From NCBI GenBank assembly GCA_964490375.1, contig CAZBAZ010000001.1, positions 11,439 to 75,438 of the forward strand: a stretch of 64,000 nt of DNA, read 5' to 3'. The stretch's first letter is position 1. Every line of letters begins with the position of its first letter. Positions 50,319-59,483 of the stretch are shown one piece after another. Below the pieces are notes generated by a model. The model saw nothing but the letters and a program-made list of their open reading frames with translations. It had not been told where the DNA came from and ran no database searches. The position numbers were made by a program, and so were the translations under genes. The stretch is from CAG-1000 sp964490375. Its GTDB lineage: Bacteria; Bacillota_I; Bacilli_A; RF39; UBA660.

Positions 50319-50975
50319 TTATTTTCCTTTCTTTTCTTTAACTATTACTGCTTCTTTTACTTCTTCTGCTGGTACAACTATTGTTTTAGCTAAAAGGTCA
50401 TGTAACCCTCTTCCATCTTCTCTAAACATTACCATACCAAATGTTACAAAGACTATTGCCATATCAATCATTTGAATATAATTGTTTACTGTTAAATAAC
50501 TTGATTTTGATAATGTTAATAAACATATAATAGAAATTAATGATGTTAATAAACTGTTTATAACTATACTTCTTAAAATTATTTGTGTTAGTTTTAACTT
50601 TTTATTATCGTTTGATTTAACTTGAATTTTTAGTAATGCCTTGCCTACTGTTTTTCCATTATTAAAATATTGAAATACTATAAAGTACAAAATACTAATA
50701 ATTAGAGTTATTTCAGATGTAATTACACCTGAAGATGCAATATTGTATGTTAAATCTTTAATTTCTTCTCCATTTAGAAGTTCACTTGCGTCAAGTGTTT
50801 CATTACCACTTGTAATGTTTTGTACATAATTTCTATATTCTTCATAGTTTTGATTATATTCATCTAATTTTGGATTAATAAACTCTATACTTGCAAACAT
50901 ACTAGATACAAATGATATTAAAACTATATCAATAATATATGCACATATTCTTTTAAATGTTGGCTTATTTTTCAT
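50319..50975 (-). CDS. RDD-family membrane protein
   Basis: 218 aa. RDD domain: KRICAYIIDIVLISFVSS, a central region LIISILYFIVFQYFNNGKTVGKALLKIQVKS and MFREDGRGLHDLLAKTIVV, three or four TM helices. Function of the family is mostly unknown; some members are Na+/H+ antiporters. It starts within the degenerate iPGM gene (11-base overlap). Confidence 0.8.
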   Translation of the reverse strand: MKNKPTFKRICAYIIDIVLISFVSSMFASIEFINPKLDEYNQNYEEYRNYVQNITSGNETLDASELLNGEEIKDLTYNIASSGVITSEITLIISILYFIVFQYFNNGKTVGKALLKIQVKSNDNKKLKLTQIILRSIVINSLLTSLISIICLLTLSKSSYLTVNNYIQMIDMAIVFVTFGMVMFREDGRGLHDLLAKTIVVPAEEVKEAVIVKEKKGK

Positions 50976-52422
50976 CTTTCTTTACCTCCTTTGGTTTTTT
51001 ATAAAATATAGATAATAATGAAGATTTCTTTTTTATTATACCACTATTTTTATATAATCTATTACAATTCCATATTAAAGTATTAGATAAATCAAATAAT
51101 GATCCATCAGTAATGCTATAACTATTTAATTTTATATCTTTGTCATAAAATATTAAAGGTACCTTTGAATAAAAGTTTATTTTTAATAATTCTCCTTTTG
51201 CATTATACATTTCTCTTTCAAAACCATAAAGTGAAGATATAAAGAATCCTATGCTATTTTCAGTAGTATATTTAAAAAGTATCCCTATCATTTTATCTAT
51301 TTTAGACAAATTATCTTTTAATTCTTCAATTGTTTTTGATGATTCTATTTCATAATTAATAATAAATAAATTTCTATCATATTTATTTATTGCTTCAATT
51401 AATTTAGTTTCATCATAGTTTATTCCATCATCAGTGGCTAAAAATTTTAAATTATCATCTATTTCATTTCTTAGTCCAGTAAAATAATAATTTACATATG
51501 GACATCTTTCTTTCTTATCAAAGACTAAACAATTTACACTTGCTTCTTTTAATGAATTTAAGAAACATGTTGATGATACTGCATATGTATACATATATGG
51601 TACTTGTTCAGTTGTAGTTATAGGGAAAAGTGAATAATATTTAATAGTATCTAAATCAATCTCTCTATATCTTTGTAAAGACAATTCTCTTTTAAATGAT
51701 GTTAAATCTATGCTTGAATAATTAAACAATAAAATTTGATCATTATTTGATAACATATATCCAGTATTAACTGCAAATGGTCTTGCATCTTCTGGTTTTG
51801 TTTTAGTTTGAATTAAAACTTTTACTTTCTTTTCTAAATCTTTCCATTTTTCACCAGTTTCTGTTACAAATAACTTTATAAATTCTTTTAGAGGCATTCC
51901 TTCTTTAATTTTATTATTTCCGGAAACAATACCTAATTTAACTTTATTTCCTAATTCATAACTAAATGCTGAAAGTCCTCTTTCTACATCTTTATAGTCA
52001 TTTAATGATTGTTGACATAACATAAGATGTAAATAAATTGTGTTATTTGATAAAGACTGTAATTCTGTTAGATATGCTTTTAATTGTTCAACTATCCTTA
52101 TTGAGTCAAAATAACAAAATATATGTATTTTCGAGTTAAATTTATTTGACTCGTTTGCTATATATTTTAATACTTGATTGTTTTTATAGTTTTTTGATGA
52201 TACTTCATTTTCAATTAAACTATATGTTAGTGGTTCTGATATTCCAATACTAAAATTTCTATATCCACTTTTATAATCTAAATAATTATTTTGTATTGTC
52301 TTAAATACCCCATCCGTTGTTAGTTTATCTAAATTAGGCATTACTTCTTTTGAATAAACATTATACGAATCAGCTTGTTCAATTCCAAAACCATTTATAA
52401 GTAATAATATATTTTTTTTCAT
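50965..52422 (-). CDS. Inactive phosphoglycerate-mutase-like (alkaline phosphatase superfamily) protein
   Basis: 485 aa, clearly the same superfamily as the gpmI at 9763 but with catalytic residues lost: LLLINGFGIEQ replaces LLILDGFGI (metal Asp to Asn), YKSGYRNFSIGISEP replaces GNSEVGH, and the C-terminal metal/His motifs (NPDxxxHTG, ADHG) are not visible; instead NYEIESSKTIEEL and FFISSLYGFERE. It keeps the overall spacing of an iPGM. Encoded between a P-type ATPase and an RDD protein. Unlikely to be an enzyme; binding or regulatory role is inference. Confidence 0.65.
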   Translation of the reverse strand: MKKNILLLINGFGIEQADSYNVYSKEVMPNLDKLTTDGVFKTIQNNYLDYKSGYRNFSIGISEPLTYSLIENEVSSKNYKNNQVLKYIANESNKFNSKIHIFCYFDSIRIVEQLKAYLTELQSLSNNTIYLHLMLCQQSLNDYKDVERGLSAFSYELGNKVKLGIVSGNNKIKEGMPLKEFIKLFVTETGEKWKDLEKKVKVLIQTKTKPEDARPFAVNTGYMLSNNDQILLFNYSSIDLTSFKRELSLQRYREIDLDTIKYYSLFPITTTEQVPYMYTYAVSSTCFLNSLKEASVNCLVFDKKERCPYVNYYFTGLRNEIDDNLKFLATDDGINYDETKLIEAINKYDRNLFIINYEIESSKTIEELKDNLSKIDKMIGILFKYTTENSIGFFISSLYGFEREMYNAKGELLKINFYSKVPLIFYDKDIKLNSYSITDGSLFDLSNTLIWNCNRLYKNSGIIKKKSSLLSIFYKKPKEVKKDEK

Positions 52423-52433
52423 ATTTTACTCCT

Positions 52434-55076
52434 TTAGTTTTTATCTCTTTTTACTTTTTTGTATAATTCCATAACTAATAGTACTGGAAGTGCTGCGATA
52501 AATAATAATATTAATCTACCTACAGGAATACTATATGTTTGTAATATATTTGAAAATATTGGTACTTCCATAACTATAAATTGTAATATTATTGAGCCAA
52601 CAATTGTTATTAATACAAATGGATTCTTTTTAAATCCATTTTTAAATACGCTTTTACTTTCACTTCTACAGTTAATAACATGAACATTTTGAATAAATAC
52701 CATTAAAGCTAAAACATATCCTCTTGCATGATTAACTTCCATTCCAATTACATTTATTAGTATATACCATACTCCAAATACTATAATTCCTATCCATAAT
52801 CCTGATATTAATATTTGTTTTGCCATTTCTTTTTCAAATAGACTTTCTGTAGTTTTACGAGGCTTTTCTTTCATTATAGTATCAGTTTCTCTTTCAAATG
52901 ATAATGCCATATCTTGTAATCCATCTGTTACTAAATTTAACCATAATAATTGAATTGCAATTAATGGTATAGGCATATTGAATGCTATTGCTAAGACAAA
53001 GAATAATACTTCAGCTAGTCCACATGATAATAACATTATTGAAATTTTTCTTATGTTTGAGTAAGCGTTTCTTCCTTCTTCTATTCCTGCTACTATTGAT
53101 GAGAAATTATCATCTATAATAATCATTTTTGCAGTTTCTTTAGCTACATCTGTTCCGCTACCCATTGCAACTCCAATATTAGCTGCTTTAATTGCAGGAG
53201 CATCATTTACTCCATCACCTGTTACGGCTACAAATTCTCCTTGTCTTTGTAATGATTCTACAATTTTTAATTTTTGAATAGGTGTTACTCTTGCAAAGAC
53301 CTTTTTATCTTTGATAAATTCATCAAATTTGTCATTATCTTCTATATAAAAATCCAAATCACTGCCTGTTGTTACTTCTTCTTTAGTTTCAATTAATCTT
53401 AAATCTTTTGCTATTGCGCATGCAGTAAGAGCATGGTCTCCTGTAATCATAATAACTTTGATACCTGCTGTTTTACATTCTTTAATTGAAGCTGCAGCCT
53501 CTTTTCTTACAGGATCTATAAATCCAACTAATCCTATAAAATTTAAATCTTTAATATCACTTTCTTTATATGATTCTTGATTATCTACTTCTGCATTACA
53601 TAAAGCAATAACTCTATATCCTGCACTAGCTAATTCTTCATTTTGTTTTAATATTTTCTCTTTATCTAATTGACACTTTTTATTATTTACAAATGAATGT
53701 GAACAGAAATCTAATATTACTTCTATAGATCCTTTTGCAGTACAATAGATTTTATCATTCTTTTTATAAAATACTGCACTATATTTTTTTTCTGATTCAT
53801 ATGGAATTTCATATATTTCTTTATACTCTTCATCATATGTTCCTAGTTTTCTTGATAATGCTAGAAATGCTATATCTATAGAATCACCAAATTTTTCCCA
53901 TTTTCCTTTACTTTTTTCTAATAGTGCTTCATTATTTATTCTTCCTAATAATGATATGAATTTAGCATTTTCTATATTTGATTCATTTATTTCTATTACT
54001 TTTCCATCATCATTATAACCATTACCTTCTATTTCAAATTTTTCTTCATTAGGTAATAAAATTACTTTTGCTGTTTGCTCATTAACTGTAAGTGTTCCTG
54101 TTTTGTCACTTGCAATTACTGTACAGCTTCCTAAACTTTCAACAGAGTTAAGTTTCTTAACGATTACTTTTCTTTTGCTCATTTTATTTGAACCAATTGT
54201 TAAGGCCATTGTTAGAGCAAGAGGTAAACCTTCTGGCATAGCAGATACTGCTAATGCTACTACTGATAAGAATATTTCCATTGCATCATATTTTTTATAA
54301 TATAGAACTACTGCAATAATTATTGCTATTACTATAATAATCATAGTAATTTGCTTTGAAAATTTTTCCATTCTTATAGTTAATGGTGATTTACTTTCTT
54401 CTGTTGTTGCTACTTTTTCTGCTATTTTACCAATTTCTGTATTAAGTCCTGTAGCAAATACAACTGCTAATGCTCTTCCTGTTAATGCAGATGTCCCAGC
54501 ATATAATATAGAACTTCTGTTTTCTTCATCTAATTTAGATTTTTCACTATTTTTTACAACTCCAACGCTTTCTCCAGTTAGAATTGATTCATCTATGGTT
54601 AAATTATTTGAATTTATCACTCTTGCATCTGCTGCAATTTTAGTACCAGATTCAATAACTATTATATCTCCTGGTACTACATCACTAGAATCTATTTCTA
54701 AATGTCTATTGTCTCTAATGACTTTTACTTTTACCTTTATCAAATTTTTTAATGCTTCTGAATTTTTTTCAGCTTTAATTTCTTGAATGGTTGAAACTAT
54801 AGCATCTACCATTATAATAAATATTATTGCTAATGCATCAACTACTTCTCCTACTATAAATGATAATATAGTTGCAACTATTAAAACATATATTATAGGG
54901 TCATTTATAGATTCTAAAAATATTTGAAATATATTTTTTTGCTTTTCCTTTGGTAACTCATTTAAACCATATTTTTTTATTCTTCTTTTAGCTTCTGATG
55001 AACTAAGACCACCAATAGTTGTTTTTAATTTTTTCATTGTTTCATCTTTAGTTAAAAATTCATATGAATCTTTCAT
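52434..55076 (-). CDS. Calcium-transporting P-type ATPase (PMCA-like)
   Basis: 880 aa with ten TM helices. N-terminal cation ATPase domain (LSSSEAKRRIKKYGLNEL), actuator ILTGESVG, TM4 PEGL in VALAVSAMPEGLPLALT, phosphorylation loop ASDKTGTLTVNE, ATP-binding GDHALTA and hinge VTGDGVNDAPAIKAANIGVAMG. Most similar to plasma-membrane Ca2+ pumps of bacteria; ion choice is inferred. Start 55076 has AGGATG upstream; the frame extends 18 codons with no site. Confidence 0.92.
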   Translation of the reverse strand: MKDSYEFLTKDETMKKLKTTIGGLSSSEAKRRIKKYGLNELPKEKQKNIFQIFLESINDPIIYVLIVATILSFIVGEVVDALAIIFIIMVDAIVSTIQEIKAEKNSEALKNLIKVKVKVIRDNRHLEIDSSDVVPGDIIVIESGTKIAADARVINSNNLTIDESILTGESVGVVKNSEKSKLDEENRSSILYAGTSALTGRALAVVFATGLNTEIGKIAEKVATTEESKSPLTIRMEKFSKQITMIIIVIAIIIAVVLYYKKYDAMEIFLSVVALAVSAMPEGLPLALTMALTIGSNKMSKRKVIVKKLNSVESLGSCTVIASDKTGTLTVNEQTAKVILLPNEEKFEIEGNGYNDDGKVIEINESNIENAKFISLLGRINNEALLEKSKGKWEKFGDSIDIAFLALSRKLGTYDEEYKEIYEIPYESEKKYSAVFYKKNDKIYCTAKGSIEVILDFCSHSFVNNKKCQLDKEKILKQNEELASAGYRVIALCNAEVDNQESYKESDIKDLNFIGLVGFIDPVRKEAAASIKECKTAGIKVIMITGDHALTACAIAKDLRLIETKEEVTTGSDLDFYIEDNDKFDEFIKDKKVFARVTPIQKLKIVESLQRQGEFVAVTGDGVNDAPAIKAANIGVAMGSGTDVAKETAKMIIIDDNFSSIVAGIEEGRNAYSNIRKISIMLLSCGLAEVLFFVLAIAFNMPIPLIAIQLLWLNLVTDGLQDMALSFERETDTIMKEKPRKTTESLFEKEMAKQILISGLWIGIIVFGVWYILINVIGMEVNHARGYVLALMVFIQNVHVINCRSESKSVFKNGFKKNPFVLITIVGSIILQFIVMEVPIFSNILQTYSIPVGRLILLFIAALPVLLVMELYKKVKRDKN

Positions 55077-55131
55077 ATATACACATCCTATCTTATATAA
55101 TATTATAATAAATAAGAGAATGTTTTTCAAT

Positions 55132-55156
55132 AATAAAAGAGCAAGTTAACTTGCTC
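55132..55156 (-). terminator. Terminator of htrA
   Basis: Minus strand GAGCAAGTTAACTTGCTC followed by TTTTATT; overlaps the htrA stop. Confidence 0.8.
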
Positions 55157-56237
55157 CTAAAGTTATTTTTAATGTAGTTTTTGTTGAACCTCTCATAACT
55201 TCTAAATCTACTTTATCATTAGGTTCATGCTTGTATAAATAATATCTTAATTCTGCTACATTTTTTACATCATATTTTCCTATTTTAACAATAACATCCC
55301 CTTTTTGGACTCCAGCTTTATCGCTTGGGCCATTATCTTCTACGCTTACTACAATTACTCCAGATGTTATAGAATCATCTATGCTAATTCCCTGTCTTTT
55401 TAAATAATATTTTGAAGTACTTATTTCTGCCATACTTATTCCTAAGTATGCTCTTTTTATTTCTTCTCCTTTTACAATTTTATTAGCATATTCCATAGCA
55501 TCTTCTATAGGTATTGCAAAACCAATTCCTTCTATTTCTGATTGAACAATTTTCATCGAGTTAATACCAATTACATCGCCATTTATATTACAAAGAGGAC
55601 CTCCACTATTTCCTGGATTTATTGCTGCATCTGTTTGCATAACATTCATAATCCAATCATTGGTACTTGAACTAACTGATACTTCTACCATTCTATTTTT
55701 TCCACTTAATATGCCTCTTGTTACAGTTCCAGCATATGTACTACTCATTGGTGAACCAATAGTAAATACAGTATCTCCTAATTTAGTTGTTTCATTGTTT
55801 CCAATTGATGCTACTTTTGTAACATACTTTTTATCTATTTTTATTACTGCTATATCTGCATATTCATCACTACCAATTACAGTTGCAGTTAATGACTCTC
55901 CACTCATTGTCGTTACTTTTATTTCTGTAGCATTTTCTATTACATGATGATTTGTCATTATATAGCCTTCTTGGTCATAAATAAATCCAGACCCTATTCC
56001 ACTTAATTTTGAATTACTATAGTTTTCAACAACTACGACAGCATCATAAATATTTTCTATTCCATTTGAAATACCATTATTTTCATTAACAGTAATATTT
56101 TTTTCAATGGTATTAGTTGTTCCAACAGAATCAGAAACAAAAATTGGATAATGCTGTATTATTAAATACATACTTCCTGCTCCAATAAATAAAGATAAAA
56201 TAATAATACAAATATTATATGTAATATTCTTTTTCAT
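55146..56237 (-). CDS. htrA: HtrA/DegP-like membrane-anchored serine protease
   Basis: 363 aa. One TM helix (IIILSLFIGAGSMYLI), trypsin-like domain with His in MTNHHVIENA, Asp in EYADIAVIKID, Ser in NPGNSGGPLCNINGDVIG, and a PDZ domain at the end (DNGPSDKAGVQKGDVIVKIGKYDVKN). A quality-control protease at the membrane exterior. AGGAGAA precedes the ATG. Confidence 0.94.
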   Translation of the reverse strand: MKKNITYNICIIILSLFIGAGSMYLIIQHYPIFVSDSVGTTNTIEKNITVNENNGISNGIENIYDAVVVVENYSNSKLSGIGSGFIYDQEGYIMTNHHVIENATEIKVTTMSGESLTATVIGSDEYADIAVIKIDKKYVTKVASIGNNETTKLGDTVFTIGSPMSSTYAGTVTRGILSGKNRMVEVSVSSSTNDWIMNVMQTDAAINPGNSGGPLCNINGDVIGINSMKIVQSEIEGIGFAIPIEDAMEYANKIVKGEEIKRAYLGISMAEISTSKYYLKRQGISIDDSITSGVIVVSVEDNGPSDKAGVQKGDVIVKIGKYDVKNVAELRYYLYKHEPNDKVDLEVMRGSTKTTLKITLGAS

Positions 56238-56244
56238 ATTTCTC

Positions 56245-57174
56245 CTATTCTAAGTAAGATATTTGTTTATAATTATCTGGAAATCCCATTCTATAAAGCA
56301 CTTTTTGTACACTTATACTTCTTAATTTTGATGAAAGCCAATCTATCTCATAATCTATTTCATTCATCATCATTTTAAAGTCAGTAAATGTTAATACTTG
56401 TTTTAAAATAATAATCAATGCAAATATATCATGTACTCCATAAATATATTCATCATCTACTTTAGGTATATTAAGTAAGTTATGGAATCTTGTTTCTTCT
56501 ATTCCTTTTTGAGTTTCGTGATTAAAAACTATATCTTCATGTGCACAAAGATTTCTATAATTAGATAATATTGACAAATAATCTGATAATTCTTCACCTC
56601 TTAAATTATAGTAACTAGCAATTTCATCTTTGTCTTCATCTTTAAGTACAGTATACATTTCGCTCATTAATCCAAAGCTTAATACTTTTACTCCTACCCA
56701 TAAAGGAATATATCCATAATTATTTATATAGTGACTTGTGGCTTCATGTTGATAACCATTTATTCTTATTTGTCTTTTTACTTTTCTTATTAAATCATTT
56801 ATTTGTCTATTTTTTTCTTTTCCTTTTACAAAGTTATTTGGATTTAAATAATCTTTTTCTTTATAACCATATTTCTTACTCATTACATAGCTATATATTG
56901 ATTTATAGTTGTTTTCTACGATAAGTATGTTCTTAAATATTATATTTCTAAAGTACCTATCAAATTTAAATAAAGCATATAATTCTTCAAATGTAGCACC
57001 ATCAACAAACCTTTTTGATCCAGTTACTAAAAATGGTGAGCGATATCCATTTAGAAAAAAGTAATTTTCTCTTAAAAGTATTTCTTTAGCTTTATCATAG
57101 TCTTCTACAATTAAGCCTTTACTTTTTAAAATATCAATTTGTTCTTCAATTGTTTTAAATACTTTAGCTGACAT
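56245..57174 (-). CDS. Abi-family (AbiD/AbiF-like) abortive infection protein
   Basis: 309 aa. Abi_2 domain features: residues 1-40 FKTIEEQIDILKSKGLIVEDYDKAKEIL, NYFFLNGYRSPF, FDRYFRNIIFKNILIVENN and a HEPN-type motif in YRNLCAHED (R-x4-H). Family members cause abortive infection after phage entry, probably as RNA-targeting HEPN toxins. It is the only defence gene here, between htrA and the L13-S9 operon. Promoter with TATAAT at about 57203. Confidence 0.85.
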   Translation of the reverse strand: MSAKVFKTIEEQIDILKSKGLIVEDYDKAKEILLRENYFFLNGYRSPFLVTGSKRFVDGATFEELYALFKFDRYFRNIIFKNILIVENNYKSIYSYVMSKKYGYKEKDYLNPNNFVKGKEKNRQINDLIRKVKRQIRINGYQHEATSHYINNYGYIPLWVGVKVLSFGLMSEMYTVLKDEDKDEIASYYNLRGEELSDYLSILSNYRNLCAHEDIVFNHETQKGIEETRFHNLLNIPKVDDEYIYGVHDIFALIIILKQVLTFTDFKMMMNEIDYEIDWLSSKLRSISVQKVLYRMGFPDNYKQISYLE

Positions 57175-57249
57175 ACTTCACTCTCCCTATGATATAGATT
57201 ATATCACTTTAGTTACGTTTTTAAAACCAATTTTTATTTTTTTTTACAC

Positions 57250-57284
57250 AAAGAAAAAACTCTATAAAATAATTTATAGAGTTT
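57250..57284 (-). terminator. Terminator of rplM-rpsI
   Basis: Minus strand AAACTCTATAAA / TTTATAGAGTTT stem of 12 bp then TTTC. Confidence 0.85.
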
Positions 57285-57299
57285 AGTACACAGATAAAA

Positions 57300-57695
57300 T
57301 TATCTCTTAGAAAATTGTGGTGCTCTACGTGCTTTTTTAAGTCCATATTTCTTTCTTTCCTTAATTCTAGCATCACGAGTTACCATTCCATTAGCTTTTA
57401 GAACTGGTCTATTTTCTTGATTAGCAAGCATTAAGGCTCTTGTGATACCTAATCTAATAGCTCCAGTTTGTCCTGAAAAGCCTCCACCTCTAACTACAAT
57501 GTTAATATCATATTTGTCTTTAGAATCAACTAGTGCTAATGGTTGTGTTAAATCAATTACTAATGTTTCATATGGCATGTAATCTTTAACATCTTTTCCA
57601 TTAACAGTAATATTTCCTTTTCCAGGAGTTAGTGTTACTTTAGCAACACTTCTTTTTCTTCTACCTATAGCAGTATATTTATTTTCTTTAGCCAT
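57300..57695 (-). CDS. rpsI: 30S ribosomal protein S9
   Basis: 131 aa. AIGRRKRSVAKVTLTPG, VRGGGFSGQTGAIRLGI and the C-terminal KKYGLKKARRAPQFSKR that reaches the P-site tRNA. Follows rplM by one base. Confidence 0.98.
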   Translation of the reverse strand: MAKENKYTAIGRRKRSVAKVTLTPGKGNITVNGKDVKDYMPYETLVIDLTQPLALVDSKDKYDINIVVRGGGFSGQTGAIRLGITRALMLANQENRPVLKANGMVTRDARIKERKKYGLKKARRAPQFSKR

Positions 57696-57696
57696 G

Positions 57697-58128
57697 TTAC
57701 TTTACCTCTAACCTTTCTGGTTTTTGTGCTTCATGTTTATGTTCACTTCCAGCATAAACAAATAATTGTCTGTAGATTTCTCTTCCTAATCTATTTTTTG
57801 GAAGCATACCTTTAACAGCTCTTTCAACCATTTCTACTGGGTATTTCTCTACCATTGTTTTAGCATTTCTTTCTCTAAGTCCACCTGGATATCCACTATG
57901 ATTATAATAAATTTTATCTTCTAGTTTATTTCCAGTTAATTTTACTTTTTCAGCATTAATAATAATAACGTTATCTCCACAAGCAACATGTGGTGTATAT
58001 GTAGGTTTATTTTTTCCTCTTAATACGCTAGCAGCTAAAGCAGCAACTTTACCTAAAGTTTTTCCTTCAGCATCGATTACATACCACTTATGTTCAACGT
58101 CTTCTTTTCTTAACATAAATGTTTTCAT
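57697..58128 (-). CDS. rplM: 50S ribosomal protein L13
   Basis: 143 aa. WYVIDAEGKTLGKVAALAA, HSGYPGGLRERNAKTMVEKYP and GMLPKNRLGREIYRQLFVYAG are typical. First gene of the L13-S9 operon; a leader of about 90 bases and a perfect promoter precede it. Confidence 0.98.
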   Translation of the reverse strand: MKTFMLRKEDVEHKWYVIDAEGKTLGKVAALAASVLRGKNKPTYTPHVACGDNVIIINAEKVKLTGNKLEDKIYYNHSGYPGGLRERNAKTMVEKYPVEMVERAVKGMLPKNRLGREIYRQLFVYAGSEHKHEAQKPERLEVK

Positions 58129-58219
58129 AATTTTTTCCCTTCTTTGACTTTAACACTGATTACATTTGCAACTATAATCATTTCTATCCCACAGAAACTG
58201 TGTTTCCATCAAAATGTAC
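58129..58219 (-). promoter_or_regulatory. Candidate L13 leader
   Basis: About 90 untranslated bases between promoter and rplM contain a hairpin CACAG TTT CTGTG and a purine-rich site next to the start. Position and length agree with the L13 leader known in Firmicutes; the structure was not computed. Confidence 0.5.
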
Positions 58220-58226
58220 CGGAAAT

Positions 58227-58255
58227 ATTATATAAAATGAAATGGCAATTGTCAA
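58227..58255 (-). promoter_or_regulatory. Sigma-A promoter of rplM-rpsI
   Basis: Minus strand TTGACA (58250-58255), exactly 17 bases, TATAAT (58227-58232): a consensus promoter. Confidence 0.9.
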
Positions 58256-58292
58256 ATGTTTTTGAGTTTTTTTACTTGATTTTACCATTATT

Positions 58293-58299
58293 TTCGACA
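58293..58299. promoter_or_regulatory. Candidate 0A box in front of the repeat surface protein
   Basis: TTTTCGACAATT contains TTCGACA, the reverse of TGTCGAA, about 20 bases upstream of the TTGACA of the next gene. A chance match is possible. Confidence 0.3.
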
Positions 58300-58319
58300 A
58301 TTTTTTCATTTTGGATTTC

Positions 58320-58348
58320 TTGACATATTATTAATATCATTATAAAAT
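58320..58348 (+). promoter_or_regulatory. Promoter of the Cys-bearing repeat protein
   Basis: TTGACA (58320-58325), 17 bases, TAAAAT (58343-58348). Confidence 0.75.
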
Positions 58349-58372
58349 ATATTATATAATATGGAGGTGAGT

Positions 58373-59410
58373 ATGAAGAACAAAATACCTATAATTATAT
58401 TATCTATTTTGTTTGTTATTTCTAGTACTTGTACAGTTATAGGCTTTATTAACTACAAGGATGAAAATGCTGTAGTTTATGAACCTCCTAAAGATGAAAT
58501 AGTATATGAATATTATATTGAAGATGCTCTTACTGATAAGTTACCTAGTAAAGATGATTATCTTTTTTCTAAATTTAATTGTACTGATAATATTAAAGCT
58601 GAATTTGATGAAGAAAAATGGAAATTTATACCAGAAGTTAATAAGAAAGCAACTTGTCAATTATATTTTGTTAAAAAAGTTTATGAAGCAACAGTTACAG
58701 TAAGCAACGGAATTGTTAATGATGAAAGTAATATTAAAACTGTTAATAGAGAAGATAGTGTTACGTATAGTATTACTCCTAATGAAGGATATGTTTTTGA
58801 TAGTGCTACTTGTAGTGATAATAAAGATGTGAAATGGGATGCATCAACAAATACATTAACAATAGATTCAGTTACTAAAGACGTTGCATGTAAATTAATA
58901 TTTTCAGTTACTAAACTAAAATTTAATGTTATAGTTGACAAAGAAAGTGGAACTGGTAGTGATGAAGGAACTTATAATTATGGTGATTCTGTAACTGCCG
59001 TTATTAAGCCTAAAAGTGGTTATGAAGGAAAAGAACCTCAAGTAACATGTTCAAATAACCAAATTGCAACCTATGATGTTGAAAAATATATTTTATCAAT
59101 TGAAAAATTAACAAGTGATACAAAATGTAGTGTTAAATTCAAAAAAACTCCTGTTAAAGTATATACATTTAAATTAATATTAGAAGATGGAATAACAGTA
59201 ACAACTGGTGGAGATTTAATAAATGGAATTAAGATTTCTGCTGGAAGTGGTGAAAACTTTACTTTAAAAACTGAAAATGGGAAAGAACCTGTTTTGGATT
59301 GTGGAGGAAGACAACCAAGTAGTAAAGAAAAAAAAGACGAAAATACTTACTATTATGAATATTTAGATATTGATAGTGATATGACATGTAAGGTAACTAA
59401 TGGGAAATAA
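58373..59410 (+). CDS. Membrane-anchored surface protein with Cys-paired repeats
   Basis: 345 aa. N-terminal anchor (IPIIILSILFVISSTCTVIGF), then four divergent InlB/bacterial-repeat domains of about 75-80 aa. Each carries a Cys after a strand and one near the domain end: FNCTD...ATCQLYF, ATCSD...VACKLIF, VTCSN...TKCSVKF, LDCGG...MTCKVTN, so a disulfide per repeat is likely. ATG at 58373 has GGAGGTG five bases upstream. Function unknown; adhesion or cell-wall work is inference. Confidence 0.75.
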   Translation: MKNKIPIIILSILFVISSTCTVIGFINYKDENAVVYEPPKDEIVYEYYIEDALTDKLPSKDDYLFSKFNCTDNIKAEFDEEKWKFIPEVNKKATCQLYFVKKVYEATVTVSNGIVNDESNIKTVNREDSVTYSITPNEGYVFDSATCSDNKDVKWDASTNTLTIDSVTKDVACKLIFSVTKLKFNVIVDKESGTGSDEGTYNYGDSVTAVIKPKSGYEGKEPQVTCSNNQIATYDVEKYILSIEKLTSDTKCSVKFKKTPVKVYTFKLILEDGITVTTGGDLINGIKISAGSGENFTLKTENGKEPVLDCGGRQPSSKEKKDENTYYYEYLDIDSDMTCKVTNGK

Positions 59411-59435
59411 GTTTTCTTAATTGAAAACTTTTTTT
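59410..59435 (+). terminator. Terminator after the repeat protein gene
   Basis: AGTTTTC TTAATT GAAAACT followed by TTTTTTT. Confidence 0.75.
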
Positions 59436-59483
59436 GTTGATAATTTGTTTATAAAATGATAAAGTATCAATGAGGAAAAATAT

